Assembly (NCBI GenBank): GCA_905478855.1
Contig: CAJQKF010000031.1
Location: 1 to 42,631, forward strand
From: an uncultured Gammaproteobacteria bacterium
GTDB lineage: Bacteria > Pseudomonadota > Gammaproteobacteria > Arenicellales > CAJQKF01
Reading direction: 5' to 3'
Length of the DNA: 42,631 bases
Of the stretch, positions 1 to 8,393 are shown in pieces (positions within the stretch are counted from its first letter, which is position 1; the number at the start of each line of letters is the position of its first letter). The translations under genes were made by a program, and so were the position numbers. The notes beneath the pieces were generated by a model, which did not search any database, was not told where the DNA came from, and saw only the letters and a program-made list of their open reading frames with translations.

Positions 1-40
1 TCTCGGCGCTATCTTTATACTTGTTACTGTTTGTCATCAT
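1..40 (-). CDS. Start of an unidentified gene, cut by the window edge
   Basis: On the minus strand an ATG pair at 38-40 and 35-37 opens a reading frame that stays open to the window edge (MMTNSNKYKDSAE). A purine-rich AGAGGA ribosome-binding site lies about five bases upstream, which is the main reason for calling a gene here. Only 13 codons are visible and they are hydrophilic, so no family can be assigned. It begins about 65 bases after the stop of the cyclase-like gene on the same strand, so the two could be co-transcribed. It could also be chance. Confidence 0.35.
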   Translation of the reverse strand, partial: MMTNSNKYKDSAE

Positions 41-106
41 CGTTTCCTCTTAAGGTGAACGATGAACTAAAACTGTCTCTTAGGCAATCAGACTATTTAG
101 TCCAAC

Positions 107-2734
107 TTATGCTGACGGGATACAGGTCGCCATCACACCAGGATCCAATTGTAAGGATAGTCCTGATAGAGCCTTATCATCATATAACCCAAGGCTTTTC
201 TCTAATGTGTTTTGCGCACGTTTTAGCTCGCCGAACCAGAAGTAAATGGATCCTTTCATATAGTGCGCTTGCATTTTTTGCATTGGAGTTTTCGCTAGCG
301 CCAGTAAGTCTTCCCCAAGAGCGAGTGATTCTTTTAAACGTCCGCTTACATAGTATGCGGCGAATAGACCTCGGTTTGCATCAGCATAATGATCGATGCT
401 GTTTAGTTCCTTGGCCAGTTTCATAGCCTTTCTGAAGGCATTCTCCGCAACCACGGATGCGTACCCTTGAGTTACTCGATAGGCGGCACCGTTCAGAAAC
501 TGTAACGCTAGCTCTTGAACTTTATTTTGCGCTGATTCCGGCATGTTACGGATTAGATTTAATCCGTTATTTGAGTGTTCAATAGACTCCAAGTTTGCAA
601 AACGGCTGTATGCGAGATGCGCGGCTTTGGTCCAAAAAGGTATGGCAGTTTCCTTGTTTCCACCCTCAGTGTGGTGATGTGCAATTAAATGGGGTTCTAA
701 GGCAAGGCGTTCTGGGAACTGCTCGCTAATTGCAGTGGCAATTGCAGAATGTATGCTTTGTCGACGGCTCTTAAGAAGACTCTGATATGCTGTATCGCGA
801 ATAAGCGCATGTCTGAACGTATAGCGAATATCTAACGAAGTTCCTCTGCGTAAGATCATTCCGGCTTTACGCAGTCGTTCCAATGCGGACTCCAAACTGT
901 TACCTGATCGAATAGTTACTGCTTTAAGCAAATCAAAGGAAAATTCTCGACCGATAACAGCCGCTGTTTGTGCTATCTCTTTTATATCTGCCAGCCGGTC
1001 AAGTCTGGCCATTAGGGAATCTTGTAAGGTCTCTGGAATTGAAATACGTGGCAATGGGACATCAAGTGAGTAGTAAGTGTCGTGCTCAGTTAGTTGCGCG
1101 GATTCAAGCAGGGATCGAGTTAGTTCCTCTACGAACAGCGGTATACCGTCAGTTTTGTCAGCAATAAGGTCTGTTACATCACTAGGTAATGTTTTCCCAC
1201 CTGTTAAATTGTTAATTAACTCAAGGGTGTTGGCAGTGCGAAGTTTTCCCAGATTTAATAATGTTGTATTTGATTCACCGCTCCAGTTTGATTGAAATTC
1301 GGGCCGGTGAGTAATTACGAGCAAAATTCTATGGTCTTGTAATCGGCTAATCATTAATCCGATTAATTCGATAGAACTTGGGTCCGCCCAATGAATATCT
1401 TCAAATAGGGTCAGCACTGGTGTCCTATCAGAAAGGCTTAGCAGCATATCCGCCAACGCGTCGAATGTCGCGTGTTTCTGTTGTTGTGGAGTAAGTTGCA
1501 GGGGTAGAAATTTTTCTCCTGTCGGTATAGAGAGTAGGTCGGCAAATAACAACAGTATTTTGGTGTTATTTGGATGGGTTAGATAAATCAGTGTTTGTAA
1601 CTTTTCGAGCATTACATCCGCATCATCATCGCGTTTTATCATCGCCGCCCGTTTAAGTTGTTCAATTACCGGATGAAGAGGACTGCCTGTATAGTAGGGT
1701 GAACACTGATAGGAGAGTACGCTACAATTCTCCTGTCTCACCTCGTCTTTTAGTGCTTCGATTATTCGTGATTTGCCAATTCCTGCTTCGCCGCTTATGA
1801 GAACTACTTGTCCCTCATCTTGCTGCAAGTGCTCCCACCGTCTTTTCAGAATATCAAATTCTTCACGTCGGCCTATTAGGGGCGAGTGTTTTAAGCGATC
1901 TGATTCATCCTGATGTGAACTATCTTCTATCGTTATTTGACGATCAACTGTCCAAGCAGTCATTGGCTTGGTCAAGCCTTTGATTTCAAATTTCCCAAGA
2001 TCACGAAAAGCAAAGTTATCGCCAAGTAGGCGGCGAGTTGTGGAGGATAATACCATTTCATTCGGCTTGGCTAATCTCTGCAAGTGAGATGCTAAATTGG
2101 GCGTATCCCCGAGGGCTACGGATTCTTGCGCAACTCCTTCACCGATAAGGTCTCCGACCACAACAGAGCCTGTTGCAATACCGATTCTAACGGCAAGTTC
2201 AACGTTGTTAGTGAGCGTTGTCTCTACACTTAGTTTCTCTATATGTTCAATGATTTTTAGGGCGGTAAGTACCGCACGTTCCGAATCGTTTTCACTCGCG
2301 CGAGGGTAGCCAAAGTATATGAGTATGCCGTCACCAAACAGACGAGCTACATACCCTTCATAGTGTTTAATGGCGGACTCACATGCGGCTTGATATGCCA
2401 CTATGATCTCACGAAAATCTTCTTCATCCATGGTGCTGGACATGGCCGTCGAACCGACCAAATCGCAAAACATAACGGTAAGTTGGCGCCGCTCGGCAAC
2501 ACCTGTTTCCTGTGAGGATTGCAAATCCTGATCTGCACTATCTGCAATCTCAAGTCCATCGATTAATTTTAGAATTCGTTTCTGGATTCCCAGCGGTAAA
2601 CCTAAGTCTCTCAGATCCTCTCTGGTAAGTTCTGCGAGTAAATCGCCATCAATTTCATTATCTTCGAATACCTCAATAAAACGTTCGAAACCGTTATCGG
2701 TAAGCCATTTACGTACGTTGAGTGTTTTTGGCAT
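107..2734 (-). CDS. SAM domain / class III adenylate cyclase / AAA-type ATPase protein, short C-terminus
   Basis: This is a multidomain signalling protein of the kind annotated as adenylate/guanylate cyclase domain-containing. Residues 1-65 form a SAM domain. Residues 80-265 form a class III cyclase domain with metal-binding aspartates in FCDLVGST (D91) and FGDG (D135). Residues about 285 onward form an ATPase of the STAND/AAA type with Walker A GEAGIGKS (315-322) and a Walker B-like LTLFEDIHWAD, followed by a helical, TPR-like region. At the transition-state site the usual N-x3-R reads N213-LAS-H217, so the arginine is replaced by histidine and activity may be altered. Relatives usually run past 1000 residues. 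This one stops at 875, just after a conserved LDPGV, and an adjacent frame carries SISWT followed by TAG, which suggests a frameshift truncation. Product formation is therefore uncertain, although the domain calls are firm. Confidence 0.85.
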   Translation of the reverse strand: MPKTLNVRKWLTDNGFERFIEVFEDNEIDGDLLAELTREDLRDLGLPLGIQKRILKLIDGLEIADSADQDLQSSQETGVAERRQLTVMFCDLVGSTAMSSTMDEEDFREIIVAYQAACESAIKHYEGYVARLFGDGILIYFGYPRASENDSERAVLTALKIIEHIEKLSVETTLTNNVELAVRIGIATGSVVVGDLIGEGVAQESVALGDTPNLASHLQRLAKPNEMVLSSTTRRLLGDNFAFRDLGKFEIKGLTKPMTAWTVDRQITIEDSSHQDESDRLKHSPLIGRREEFDILKRRWEHLQQDEGQVVLISGEAGIGKSRIIEALKDEVRQENCSVLSYQCSPYYTGSPLHPVIEQLKRAAMIKRDDDADVMLEKLQTLIYLTHPNNTKILLLFADLLSIPTGEKFLPLQLTPQQQKHATFDALADMLLSLSDRTPVLTLFEDIHWADPSSIELIGLMISRLQDHRILLVITHRPEFQSNWSGESNTTLLNLGKLRTANTLELINNLTGGKTLPSDVTDLIADKTDGIPLFVEELTRSLLESAQLTEHDTYYSLDVPLPRISIPETLQDSLMARLDRLADIKEIAQTAAVIGREFSFDLLKAVTIRSGNSLESALERLRKAGMILRRGTSLDIRYTFRHALIRDTAYQSLLKSRRQSIHSAIATAISEQFPERLALEPHLIAHHHTEGGNKETAIPFWTKAAHLAYSRFANLESIEHSNNGLNLIRNMPESAQNKVQELALQFLNGAAYRVTQGYASVVAENAFRKAMKLAKELNSIDHYADANRGLFAAYYVSGRLKESLALGEDLLALAKTPMQKMQAHYMKGSIYFWFGELKRAQNTLEKSLGLYDDKALSGLSLQLDPGVMATCIPSA

Positions 2735-3117
2735 CTTTGCAACAAATAGTCTTAATAATCGAAATATGCATTCGCAGGTTCGATTTCACTGCCAAATGCT
2801 GGAGAAATACAACAGTTTCTTGTTGTTCCAAGTCTTCGTCTTTTTACTACTAATTCCTGTGCTAGTGGCGGCGACGCCGTCAACATAAATTATCGCTTAC
2901 AACGAATCAGAACGATATAGAGAGTACCTTAGATAGAACTTTTGCGCCACTTAGCAAGCGCTTGATAAAAACCGTTTTCCACGAACTCTTTAAGTGCCGA
3001 CTGTGTTTTCTAAATCACAGGCTTTCAAGGCAATATAATTAATTTAAGTGGCTTTTACCTTAGGAATATTTTTATCTTTCATGGGTTTATACTAGATAGG
3101 CTTAGAGATGAGTGAGA
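2735..3117. other. Gene-free stretch of 383 bases with a possible gene remnant
   Basis: No intact gene is seen between the two minus-strand genes. The stretch must hold the promoter of the cyclase-like gene, but no convincing -35/-10 pair was found. A short minus-strand frame at 2929-3010 resembles the end of a periplasmic binding protein and is listed separately. Confidence 0.5.
2929..3010 (-). pseudogene. Possible 3' remnant of an amino-acid-type periplasmic binding protein
   Basis: On the minus strand, between two in-frame stops, about 26 codons end with ALKEFVENGFYQALAKW and six more residues before TAA. The pattern of a small helix, then 'no-G-aromatic', then 'W' near the end is typical of the last helix of family 3 solute-binding proteins, where it often reads like 'ALxxLxxDGTYxxIxxKW'. 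Nothing recognisable precedes it, so if real it is only a fossil tail. The match is by eye over about 17 residues and could be coincidence. Confidence 0.25.
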
Positions 3118-4353
3118 TTACGACCCATGTTTTTTCGCTTGGTGGATACTTTGATTTGTGGAGTCGGTAAATAGGATGGAATAGACAACCTCTCGCCCGG
3201 GCTCCGGGTGTCGCGGTACATTTAGTGCAAAAATCAAAGAAATGATAGAGAGTAATGCACCAAACAAGAATACAAACTCAGGAGATGTTAACCAGACAAA
3301 GCCCAACACAACTGGCATTATAACGGCAGCGATATGGTTTATTGTAAAGCTAACCCCAGCTGTTGATGCGATATCTGCAGGATCAGCAATCTTTTGAAAA
3401 TAGGTTTGCATAGCTATGGCAAGCGCAAAGAAAAAATGATCAATAACGTACAATCCAGCCGCAATGCCCGCATGATCAACCCAAGCATAGGCTACGAATA
3501 CTGGAACAAGGCCTACATACTCTATGACTAAAGCTCGACGTTCTCCAATTCGCGCTATCAAACGGCCTATTTTGGGCGCGAACCATATATTGAGCAAAGA
3601 ATTTAGAAGAAATAGGGCGGCTATGCCGCCTACATCATAACCGAACTTTTCGACCATAAGAAAACTCGCGAATACCACGAAAATCTGTCTACGCGCCCCA
3701 CCAAGAAACGTAAGTCCATAGTAAAGCCAGTAACGTTTGCGCAGCACCATATGTTTATTCTGAACGACTGGTTGTTCAAATTTTGGAAAACATAACCAGC
3801 TGAATGCTGCGATAAGGATCGTGAGACCGCCTCCGATTCCATAAATCCAGATGTAATCAAGTTTAAATTGCTCACTGGCGATCCATATTAGCCCATAGAC
3901 AAGAATGGATGAGACTGATCCAACTGCGATAAGTCTGCCAAGTAATTCAGGAGTATTTTCTTTTTTAATCCACTGCAATGAAAGAGACGCCTGGAGTGTT
4001 TGATGGTAGTGATACCCGAGGGAACCGAGAACAGTGGTGAAATAAATGCCAACAGCACTGGGGAAAAAACCGGTTATAGCAGTACCAATCCCGAGTAGCA
4101 ATAATGACAGTATTGCCAGGGGTTGTTCTTTGATGAATAGTAATAAAAATACAACAGCAAACGCCAGAAACCCTGGCACTTCTCGAAGAGATTGCATGAT
4201 GCCGATCTCGACGCCCGTAAATGAAGCTCGATCGAATGCAAAATTATTGATTAGTGCTTGCCACGTGGAGAAGCTAAGGGGAACGGCGGCAGCCATTAGT
4301 AAAAGAAGTACTTCTGGTGTTCGCCAATTACCCAAATTAATTTTATTTTTCAT
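3118..4353 (-). CDS. Major facilitator superfamily transporter
   Basis: This 411-residue protein is very hydrophobic, with about 12 predicted membrane segments, and has the length and layout of an MFS carrier of the inner membrane. The N-terminal half runs from about residue 15, a charged central loop (around CFPKFEQPVVQNKHMVLRKR) follows near residue 190, and the second half carries the arginine-rich short loop GRLIARIGERRAL, which matches the MFS loop motif. Substrate is not predictable. It is a single gene with no close partner: 383 bases separate it from the downstream gene and 589 from the upstream divergent gene. The ATG at 4353 has only a weak GAAAG ribosome-binding site. Confidence 0.85.
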   Translation of the reverse strand: MKNKINLGNWRTPEVLLLLMAAAVPLSFSTWQALINNFAFDRASFTGVEIGIMQSLREVPGFLAFAVVFLLLFIKEQPLAILSLLLLGIGTAITGFFPSAVGIYFTTVLGSLGYHYHQTLQASLSLQWIKKENTPELLGRLIAVGSVSSILVYGLIWIASEQFKLDYIWIYGIGGGLTILIAAFSWLCFPKFEQPVVQNKHMVLRKRYWLYYGLTFLGGARRQIFVVFASFLMVEKFGYDVGGIAALFLLNSLLNIWFAPKIGRLIARIGERRALVIEYVGLVPVFVAYAWVDHAGIAAGLYVIDHFFFALAIAMQTYFQKIADPADIASTAGVSFTINHIAAVIMPVVLGFVWLTSPEFVFLFGALLSIISLIFALNVPRHPEPGREVVYSILFTDSTNQSIHQAKKHGS

Positions 4354-4942
4354 GCTTTCATGGTAACGGTTTCATGTTTTGACTGTATATAGTTTATATG
4401 CTGACAATACTCTAAAAAGTCATTTCTCCTAAGCGATTTAACATTACCAACCATTTTTTCGATAGTGCGATCTTAAAGTGAAATAATGGGCACTATTGCA
4501 AATGATCATCTTGGGGAACTCAATAATCCTCTACGATCGATAATACCGCTTACTAAAGATTATCGGGGTGCTTCAATGTGATTTTGGCATAATCATAGAA
4601 GATGTCATCTTCGTTATGCTGTTAGTGGGGGGGGGGTAATGTTGGTCGCTATAATTGTTCCATTCTCGACAGGCAGTGTGGATTAGCCCTAAGATTATGC
4701 ATCGAGTTAAACATAGGAACTGTGTGACATGGAGAAATCTTTACATTGATTCTGCAGTTATTTACGGTAGGTATGATAATTTATGAGTATCAGCGCTTAA
4801 ATTTTTATGTTCAAGACGACTTTAGTTCAGACCTCTGATCAATTTATAGAATCCCCTTAGCGGAATACGTGTTTGGGTTTATTAGTGTACTTATGGGGTT
4901 TGAGAATTTAGTAACACCGAAACCAGCTCGGGTAAAATAATT
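4354..4942. other. Gene-free stretch of 589 bases with a ten-G run
   Basis: This divergent intergenic region separates the MFS gene and the HutD gene and should hold both promoters. A run of ten G lies at 4627-4636. A 31-codon plus-strand frame (4486-4581) starts MGTIANDHLGELNN and ends at TGA. It has no recognisable family and no ribosome-binding site. Most of the region has frequent stops in all frames and looks like decayed or purely regulatory DNA. Confidence 0.5.
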
Positions 4943-5557
4943 ATGGAAACTCCTAATATTGAAATATTTGGCCCCGAAATCTATGTCTTAGAACCATGGA
5001 GGAACGGTATGGGTACCACTACTGAACTTGTGCGATCTGATGACATAGACGGCAATTTTGTGTGGAGATTAAGTATTGCCGGTGTCTCGAATGACGGCTT
5101 GTTTTCTAATTTTGATGGTTACGAACGAACGTTAGTTTTGTTGGATGGCGTAGGTATGAAACTGGAGCACTCCAAATCAGGCGTGAGTGATTTACGACAA
5201 CGATTTGATGTGGCATGGTTCGAGGGTGGCGAATCCACTATGGCAAGGTTAGTTAACGGGCCAATTACAGACTTTAACGTGATGACACGTAGAAATAACT
5301 GTCGTGCCAATGTTGAGATTATTACAACTGATGCCGGTGAACTTCTTTGTTTACGGTCGGACCTGGTTTTTATTTATGCAGCGGAAGAGTCCACCCTTAC
5401 CGAAAGAGGTTATAACGATGTTAGGCATGTTTTATCCGAGCAGTTCTTAATGAAATTGATAAACATGTCTGGTCGTAATTTTTTAGTAGCTAGTAAGGGT
5501 TGTATTGTCATCCAACTTGAAGGTTATTGTGTTACCGATAGACGAGCTTGTAATTAA
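4943..5557 (+). CDS. HutD/Ves family cupin-like protein
   Basis: The HutD/Ves family signature is clear along its length: PWRNGMGTTTEL near residues 18-29, WRLSIAGVSNDGLFSNFDGYERTLVLLDG near 41-69, then a GPITDFNVMTRR segment near 112-123. These proteins are two-domain cupins. HutD is often found with histidine-utilisation genes and is thought to adjust that pathway, while E. coli Ves is a cold-induced stray member. No hutH, hutU, hutI or hutC lies nearby, so histidine use cannot be inferred for this copy. Length (204) is normal to slightly long. The ATG at 4943 has no strong ribosome-binding site. Convergent with the next gene, 28 bases apart. Confidence 0.85.
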   Translation: METPNIEIFGPEIYVLEPWRNGMGTTTELVRSDDIDGNFVWRLSIAGVSNDGLFSNFDGYERTLVLLDGVGMKLEHSKSGVSDLRQRFDVAWFEGGESTMARLVNGPITDFNVMTRRNNCRANVEIITTDAGELLCLRSDLVFIYAAEESTLTERGYNDVRHVLSEQFLMKLINMSGRNFLVASKGCIVIQLEGYCVTDRRACN

Positions 5558-5585
5558 TATTACCGCATTAGAAAGACAAAAGAGT

Positions 5586-6332
5586 TTACCAGCTGATAAG
5601 TTCGTGACTTAGGTGATCTATGCGGTTAGTGTAAACGACATTATGTGAACCATTTAGAAAATCTATTCGGGTGATCGACGTGTTGTGGAATGTCCAATTT
5701 GCAACCCAGTCGCTGTTGTAATTCTGATCATGGCGTTCGATACCCATTAGTTCGTTGATAAATTGATCAATAAAATCACCATGGGCTACTAGGCCAATAC
5801 ATAGGGATCTATCCCTAAGCATAAGTTTGAACTCTTCTACCACATTTTTCATTCGTTGAAGAAAATGAGTGTCACTTTCAGCAGGTCGATTCCACCATCC
5901 AGCTTGGTTAAAACTTTTTGGTAACTGTAAGTCCGGAAAACGATTACTGAAATATTCATTGTCAGGACCTGGTAAACCTATAAGGTCACCTTGGGCGCTG
6001 AGTTCGTAAATTCCTTCTTTTTCAAAATAATTTTCTCCAGCTTCAAGGGGCAGGGCACATTCCTTTGCCACATATTGAGCTGTCAAAATTGAACGTGTCA
6101 TTAGACTACAGTATAAATGTGTTAGCGAATAACCCCGTTGATTTGAAGATATATAAGGGTGCTGACGCGGTTCTGATTCGGGATGAGCAATATGGTTCGC
6201 TAGTGCCTTTGCCTGACGATGTCCTAGTGTGGTGAGTTCAGGATCGGGAGATCTTTTCTCACCGTGATCGTTACCATTCCAAATTGCATTATTGGCGGAC
6301 TGTGCGTGTCTAATCAGATAGAGTTTCGACAT
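5586..6332 (-). CDS. Histidine phosphatase family protein (phosphoglycerate mutase-like)
   Basis: The start MSKLYLIRHAQSANN holds the RHG-type catalytic motif (R8-H9 with A in the third position). The second catalytic histidine is in GLVAHGDFIDQFINE near residue 185. The 248-residue length fits a cytosolic two-histidine phosphatase. A long insert between the motifs (EKEGIYELSAQGDLIGLPG and after) replaces the usual compact lid. The E in EKEGIYE is at the place of the family's general acid. Substrate cannot be named: members act on phosphosugars, nucleotides or phosphoproteins. It is a single gene, divergent from rsgA with 281 bases between. Confidence 0.85.
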   Translation of the reverse strand: MSKLYLIRHAQSANNAIWNGNDHGEKRSPDPELTTLGHRQAKALANHIAHPESEPRQHPYISSNQRGYSLTHLYCSLMTRSILTAQYVAKECALPLEAGENYFEKEGIYELSAQGDLIGLPGPDNEYFSNRFPDLQLPKSFNQAGWWNRPAESDTHFLQRMKNVVEEFKLMLRDRSLCIGLVAHGDFIDQFINELMGIERHDQNYNSDWVANWTFHNTSITRIDFLNGSHNVVYTNRIDHLSHELISW

Positions 6333-6613
6333 GTTTTAGCTTATGAGAAATTTTAGTGATGTTGAGTGATATTACAACAATCTTCTATTATTTTTTTATG
6401 TAGATAAGGGCTCGACCTTGCGGTCGTAAGAGTAGAGAGTCTACTCCAACAGAAAAAAGTAGTCATTCATATTTTAGTTCGTTCATTATCAAGGTATTCT
6501 GGTATTATTTCCTTCTATACGCACCCGAGACGAGCACTTTATACATTGTTTTTTATGCTTTCCGTACTTAGCTTATATCTTCTTACACAGTACACTAAGG
6601 AATTCTTTATCTG

Positions 6614-7552
6614 ATGCAAAACTCCTTACAAACTGGTCTAGTTATGCGTTCGACTGGCAGCTGGTATCAGGTGCTTCAGCCCGATGACAGTGTAATTGAT
6701 TGCCGAATTAAAGGTAAATTTCGATTGGAGGGAATCAAGACAACCAATCCTGTCGCAGTAGGAGATAAAGTCGGTTATGAAGATATGGGAGACTCGACCG
6801 GAGTAATTCGTTTGGTTGAAAGTCGGAAAAACTATATCATACGTAAGTCGGTAAACCTATCTCGCCAGGCGCACATCATTGCAGCTAATATCGATCGTGC
6901 ATATCTAATCATCACCTTGGTCGCGCCGGTTACTACGACAGAGTTTATTGACCGGTTTCTAGTTACCGCTAGGGCATACCAGATACCCGTAACTCTCGTT
7001 TTTAACAAAATAGATTTATATTCCGACCAAGAGTTGCAACTATTAGACGAACTTGAGCGGGTGTATTCGACTATTGGACATGATTGCGTAAGACTATCGG
7101 CGCTTAATGGAACGGACGTTCAAGCTTTCCAGAAACGATTAGTCGATCACGTTAGTCTACTTTCAGGGCATAGTGGTGTTGGTAAATCTACTTTGATTAA
7201 TGGTGTTCAAGATAACGTGGATCTCAAGACCGCAAAGATCTCTGAACAGCATCAGGATGGTCGTCACACCACCACTTTTGCCGAGATAGTGCGATTACCA
7301 TATGGTGGTTTTATCGTTGATACTCCCGGCATTAAGGGGTTTGGTATCATTGATATTGATAAATCAGAAATCAGTGGATATTTTCCGGAGATGCAAGCGC
7401 TTTTATCAGAATGTAAATTCAATAACTGTAATCATATTAATGAACCGAGTTGTGCTGTAAAAAAGGCACTAAAAGACGGACGCTTAGCGCAAACTCGATA
7501 TGATAGTTATTTATCAATTTATAATACAGACACTGAAGACTCTTATCGATAA
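6614..7552 (+). CDS. rsgA: Small ribosomal subunit biogenesis GTPase RsgA
   Basis: RsgA (YjeQ) is the circularly permuted GTPase that helps mature the 30S subunit. The order seen is an N-terminal OB fold (GLVMRSTGSWYQVL), then the G4 motif FNKID near residue 130, G5-like LSALNG, G1 GHSGVGKST near residue 190, G2 region with HTTT, and G3 DTPGIKGFG near residue 233. This permuted order is diagnostic. The C-terminal zinc knuckle is CKFNNCNHINEPSC, giving C-x4-C-x-H-x5-C. Length 312 is close to the family norm. AAGGA lies about 12 bases before the ATG. It converges with dgkA downstream. Confidence 0.96.
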   Translation: MQNSLQTGLVMRSTGSWYQVLQPDDSVIDCRIKGKFRLEGIKTTNPVAVGDKVGYEDMGDSTGVIRLVESRKNYIIRKSVNLSRQAHIIAANIDRAYLIITLVAPVTTTEFIDRFLVTARAYQIPVTLVFNKIDLYSDQELQLLDELERVYSTIGHDCVRLSALNGTDVQAFQKRLVDHVSLLSGHSGVGKSTLINGVQDNVDLKTAKISEQHQDGRHTTTFAEIVRLPYGGFIVDTPGIKGFGIIDIDKSEISGYFPEMQALLSECKFNNCNHINEPSCAVKKALKDGRLAQTRYDSYLSIYNTDTEDSYR

Positions 7553-7657
7553 TAACGTGTTATCTGAGTTTCAATTCTGAAGCTAAATTTTGATGGTGTT
7601 AACTGTCTTGTTTTATCGACTAATCGTTTTAGGAATTGGGATTCATAAAATATTGAT

Positions 7658-8029
7658 CTATAGCAAAATAAGGCTCCAAACCGTAATAAGTAGTATTACA
7701 GTTATTAAGACGGCAGCTGAGCTTACGTCTTTGGCTAATCCGGATAAAGGGTGATGCTCAAGGCCAATTCTATCTATCGCGGTTTCGATTGCTGTATTTA
7801 ATAATTCAACAACGAGTACCATAACAAGACTAATTATTAGCACGGCGCGCTCTACATTATTTGATGTTAAATAGAGGGCTAACGGGATACCGCCGGCAAT
7901 TAGAAATATCTCTTGACGAACAGCTTGTTCGCTTTTCCAAGCTTTGGTCAGGCCGTTAATTGAGTTTATAGTTGCGAGTCGCAACCGGGCTAAACCGGTT
8001 GCTGGTGTTTTTGCAGGCTTCTCTTTCAA
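7658..8029 (-). CDS. dgkA: Diacylglycerol kinase
   Basis: DgkA is the small trimeric inner-membrane kinase that phosphorylates diacylglycerol, recycling lipid released by glycan and osmotic-glycan synthesis. The family core is present: AWKSEQAVRQEIFL, then three membrane helices, with the signature VELLNTAIETAIDRIG on the second. Length 123 is normal. No ATG is available in frame upstream; the start is a TTG at 8027-8029, reading TTG AAA GAG. It is convergent with rsgA and lies 76 bases downstream of a small cysteine-rich gene on the same strand. Confidence 0.95.
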   Translation of the reverse strand: MKEKPAKTPATGLARLRLATINSINGLTKAWKSEQAVRQEIFLIAGGIPLALYLTSNNVERAVLIISLVMVLVVELLNTAIETAIDRIGLEHHPLSGLAKDVSSAAVLITVILLITVWSLILL

Positions 8030-8105
8030 GAATTTGTACCGATAGATCTAAAATTTATCATGAGCTGTAATGATAAATCTTCACATATATGGACCGCAAT
8101 TTTCG

Positions 8106-8300
8106 CTACGAGATTGAGCAGGACATGTCTTTTCCGCAACAAAGTGGAGACTTTATCATGCCGTGATCATTTGGGCATTTGGATACTTGAACATTGCTTC
8201 CATCATCAAGCGTGATAACTCCGTTCTCTAGAGGAGCGTTACACTTACCACATGTCGCATTCACGCTCATACCACAAACATCGCATTCATAAGATGGCAT
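8106..8300 (-). CDS. Small cysteine-rich protein, probable zinc ribbon
   Basis: A 64-residue protein with eight cysteines: C6 and C9, C17 and C20, C42, the pair C54-C55, and C61, plus H46 in KCPNDHGM. The two spaced CxxC pairs point to one zinc-ribbon site near the N-terminus and a second possible metal site near the C-terminus. AAGGA lies seven bases before the ATG, a much better ribosome-binding site than most genes here, which supports real translation. Small zinc-ribbon proteins of this look occur widely without assigned function, and no function is claimed. It precedes dgkA on the same strand. Confidence 0.75.
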   Translation of the reverse strand: MPSYECDVCGMSVNATCGKCNAPLENGVITLDDGSNVQVSKCPNDHGMIKSPLCCGKDMSCSIS

Positions 8301-8393
8301 ATTAATTTCCTTTAGTTTAGTAGACCGAGATACTATATCAATATTGCTTTGCTAGAGAAAACCCTTTTTCTTTTCTTGCCAATTGGCAATTAT

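Noticed and set aside
4486..4581. 31-codon reading frame in the gap before HutD
   Set aside because: No ribosome-binding site, no recognisable family, and stops in frame right after; reported only as part of the gene-free stretch.
4943..5557. Histidine-utilisation operon
   Set aside because: Only HutD is present; neither neighbour belongs to histidine degradation.
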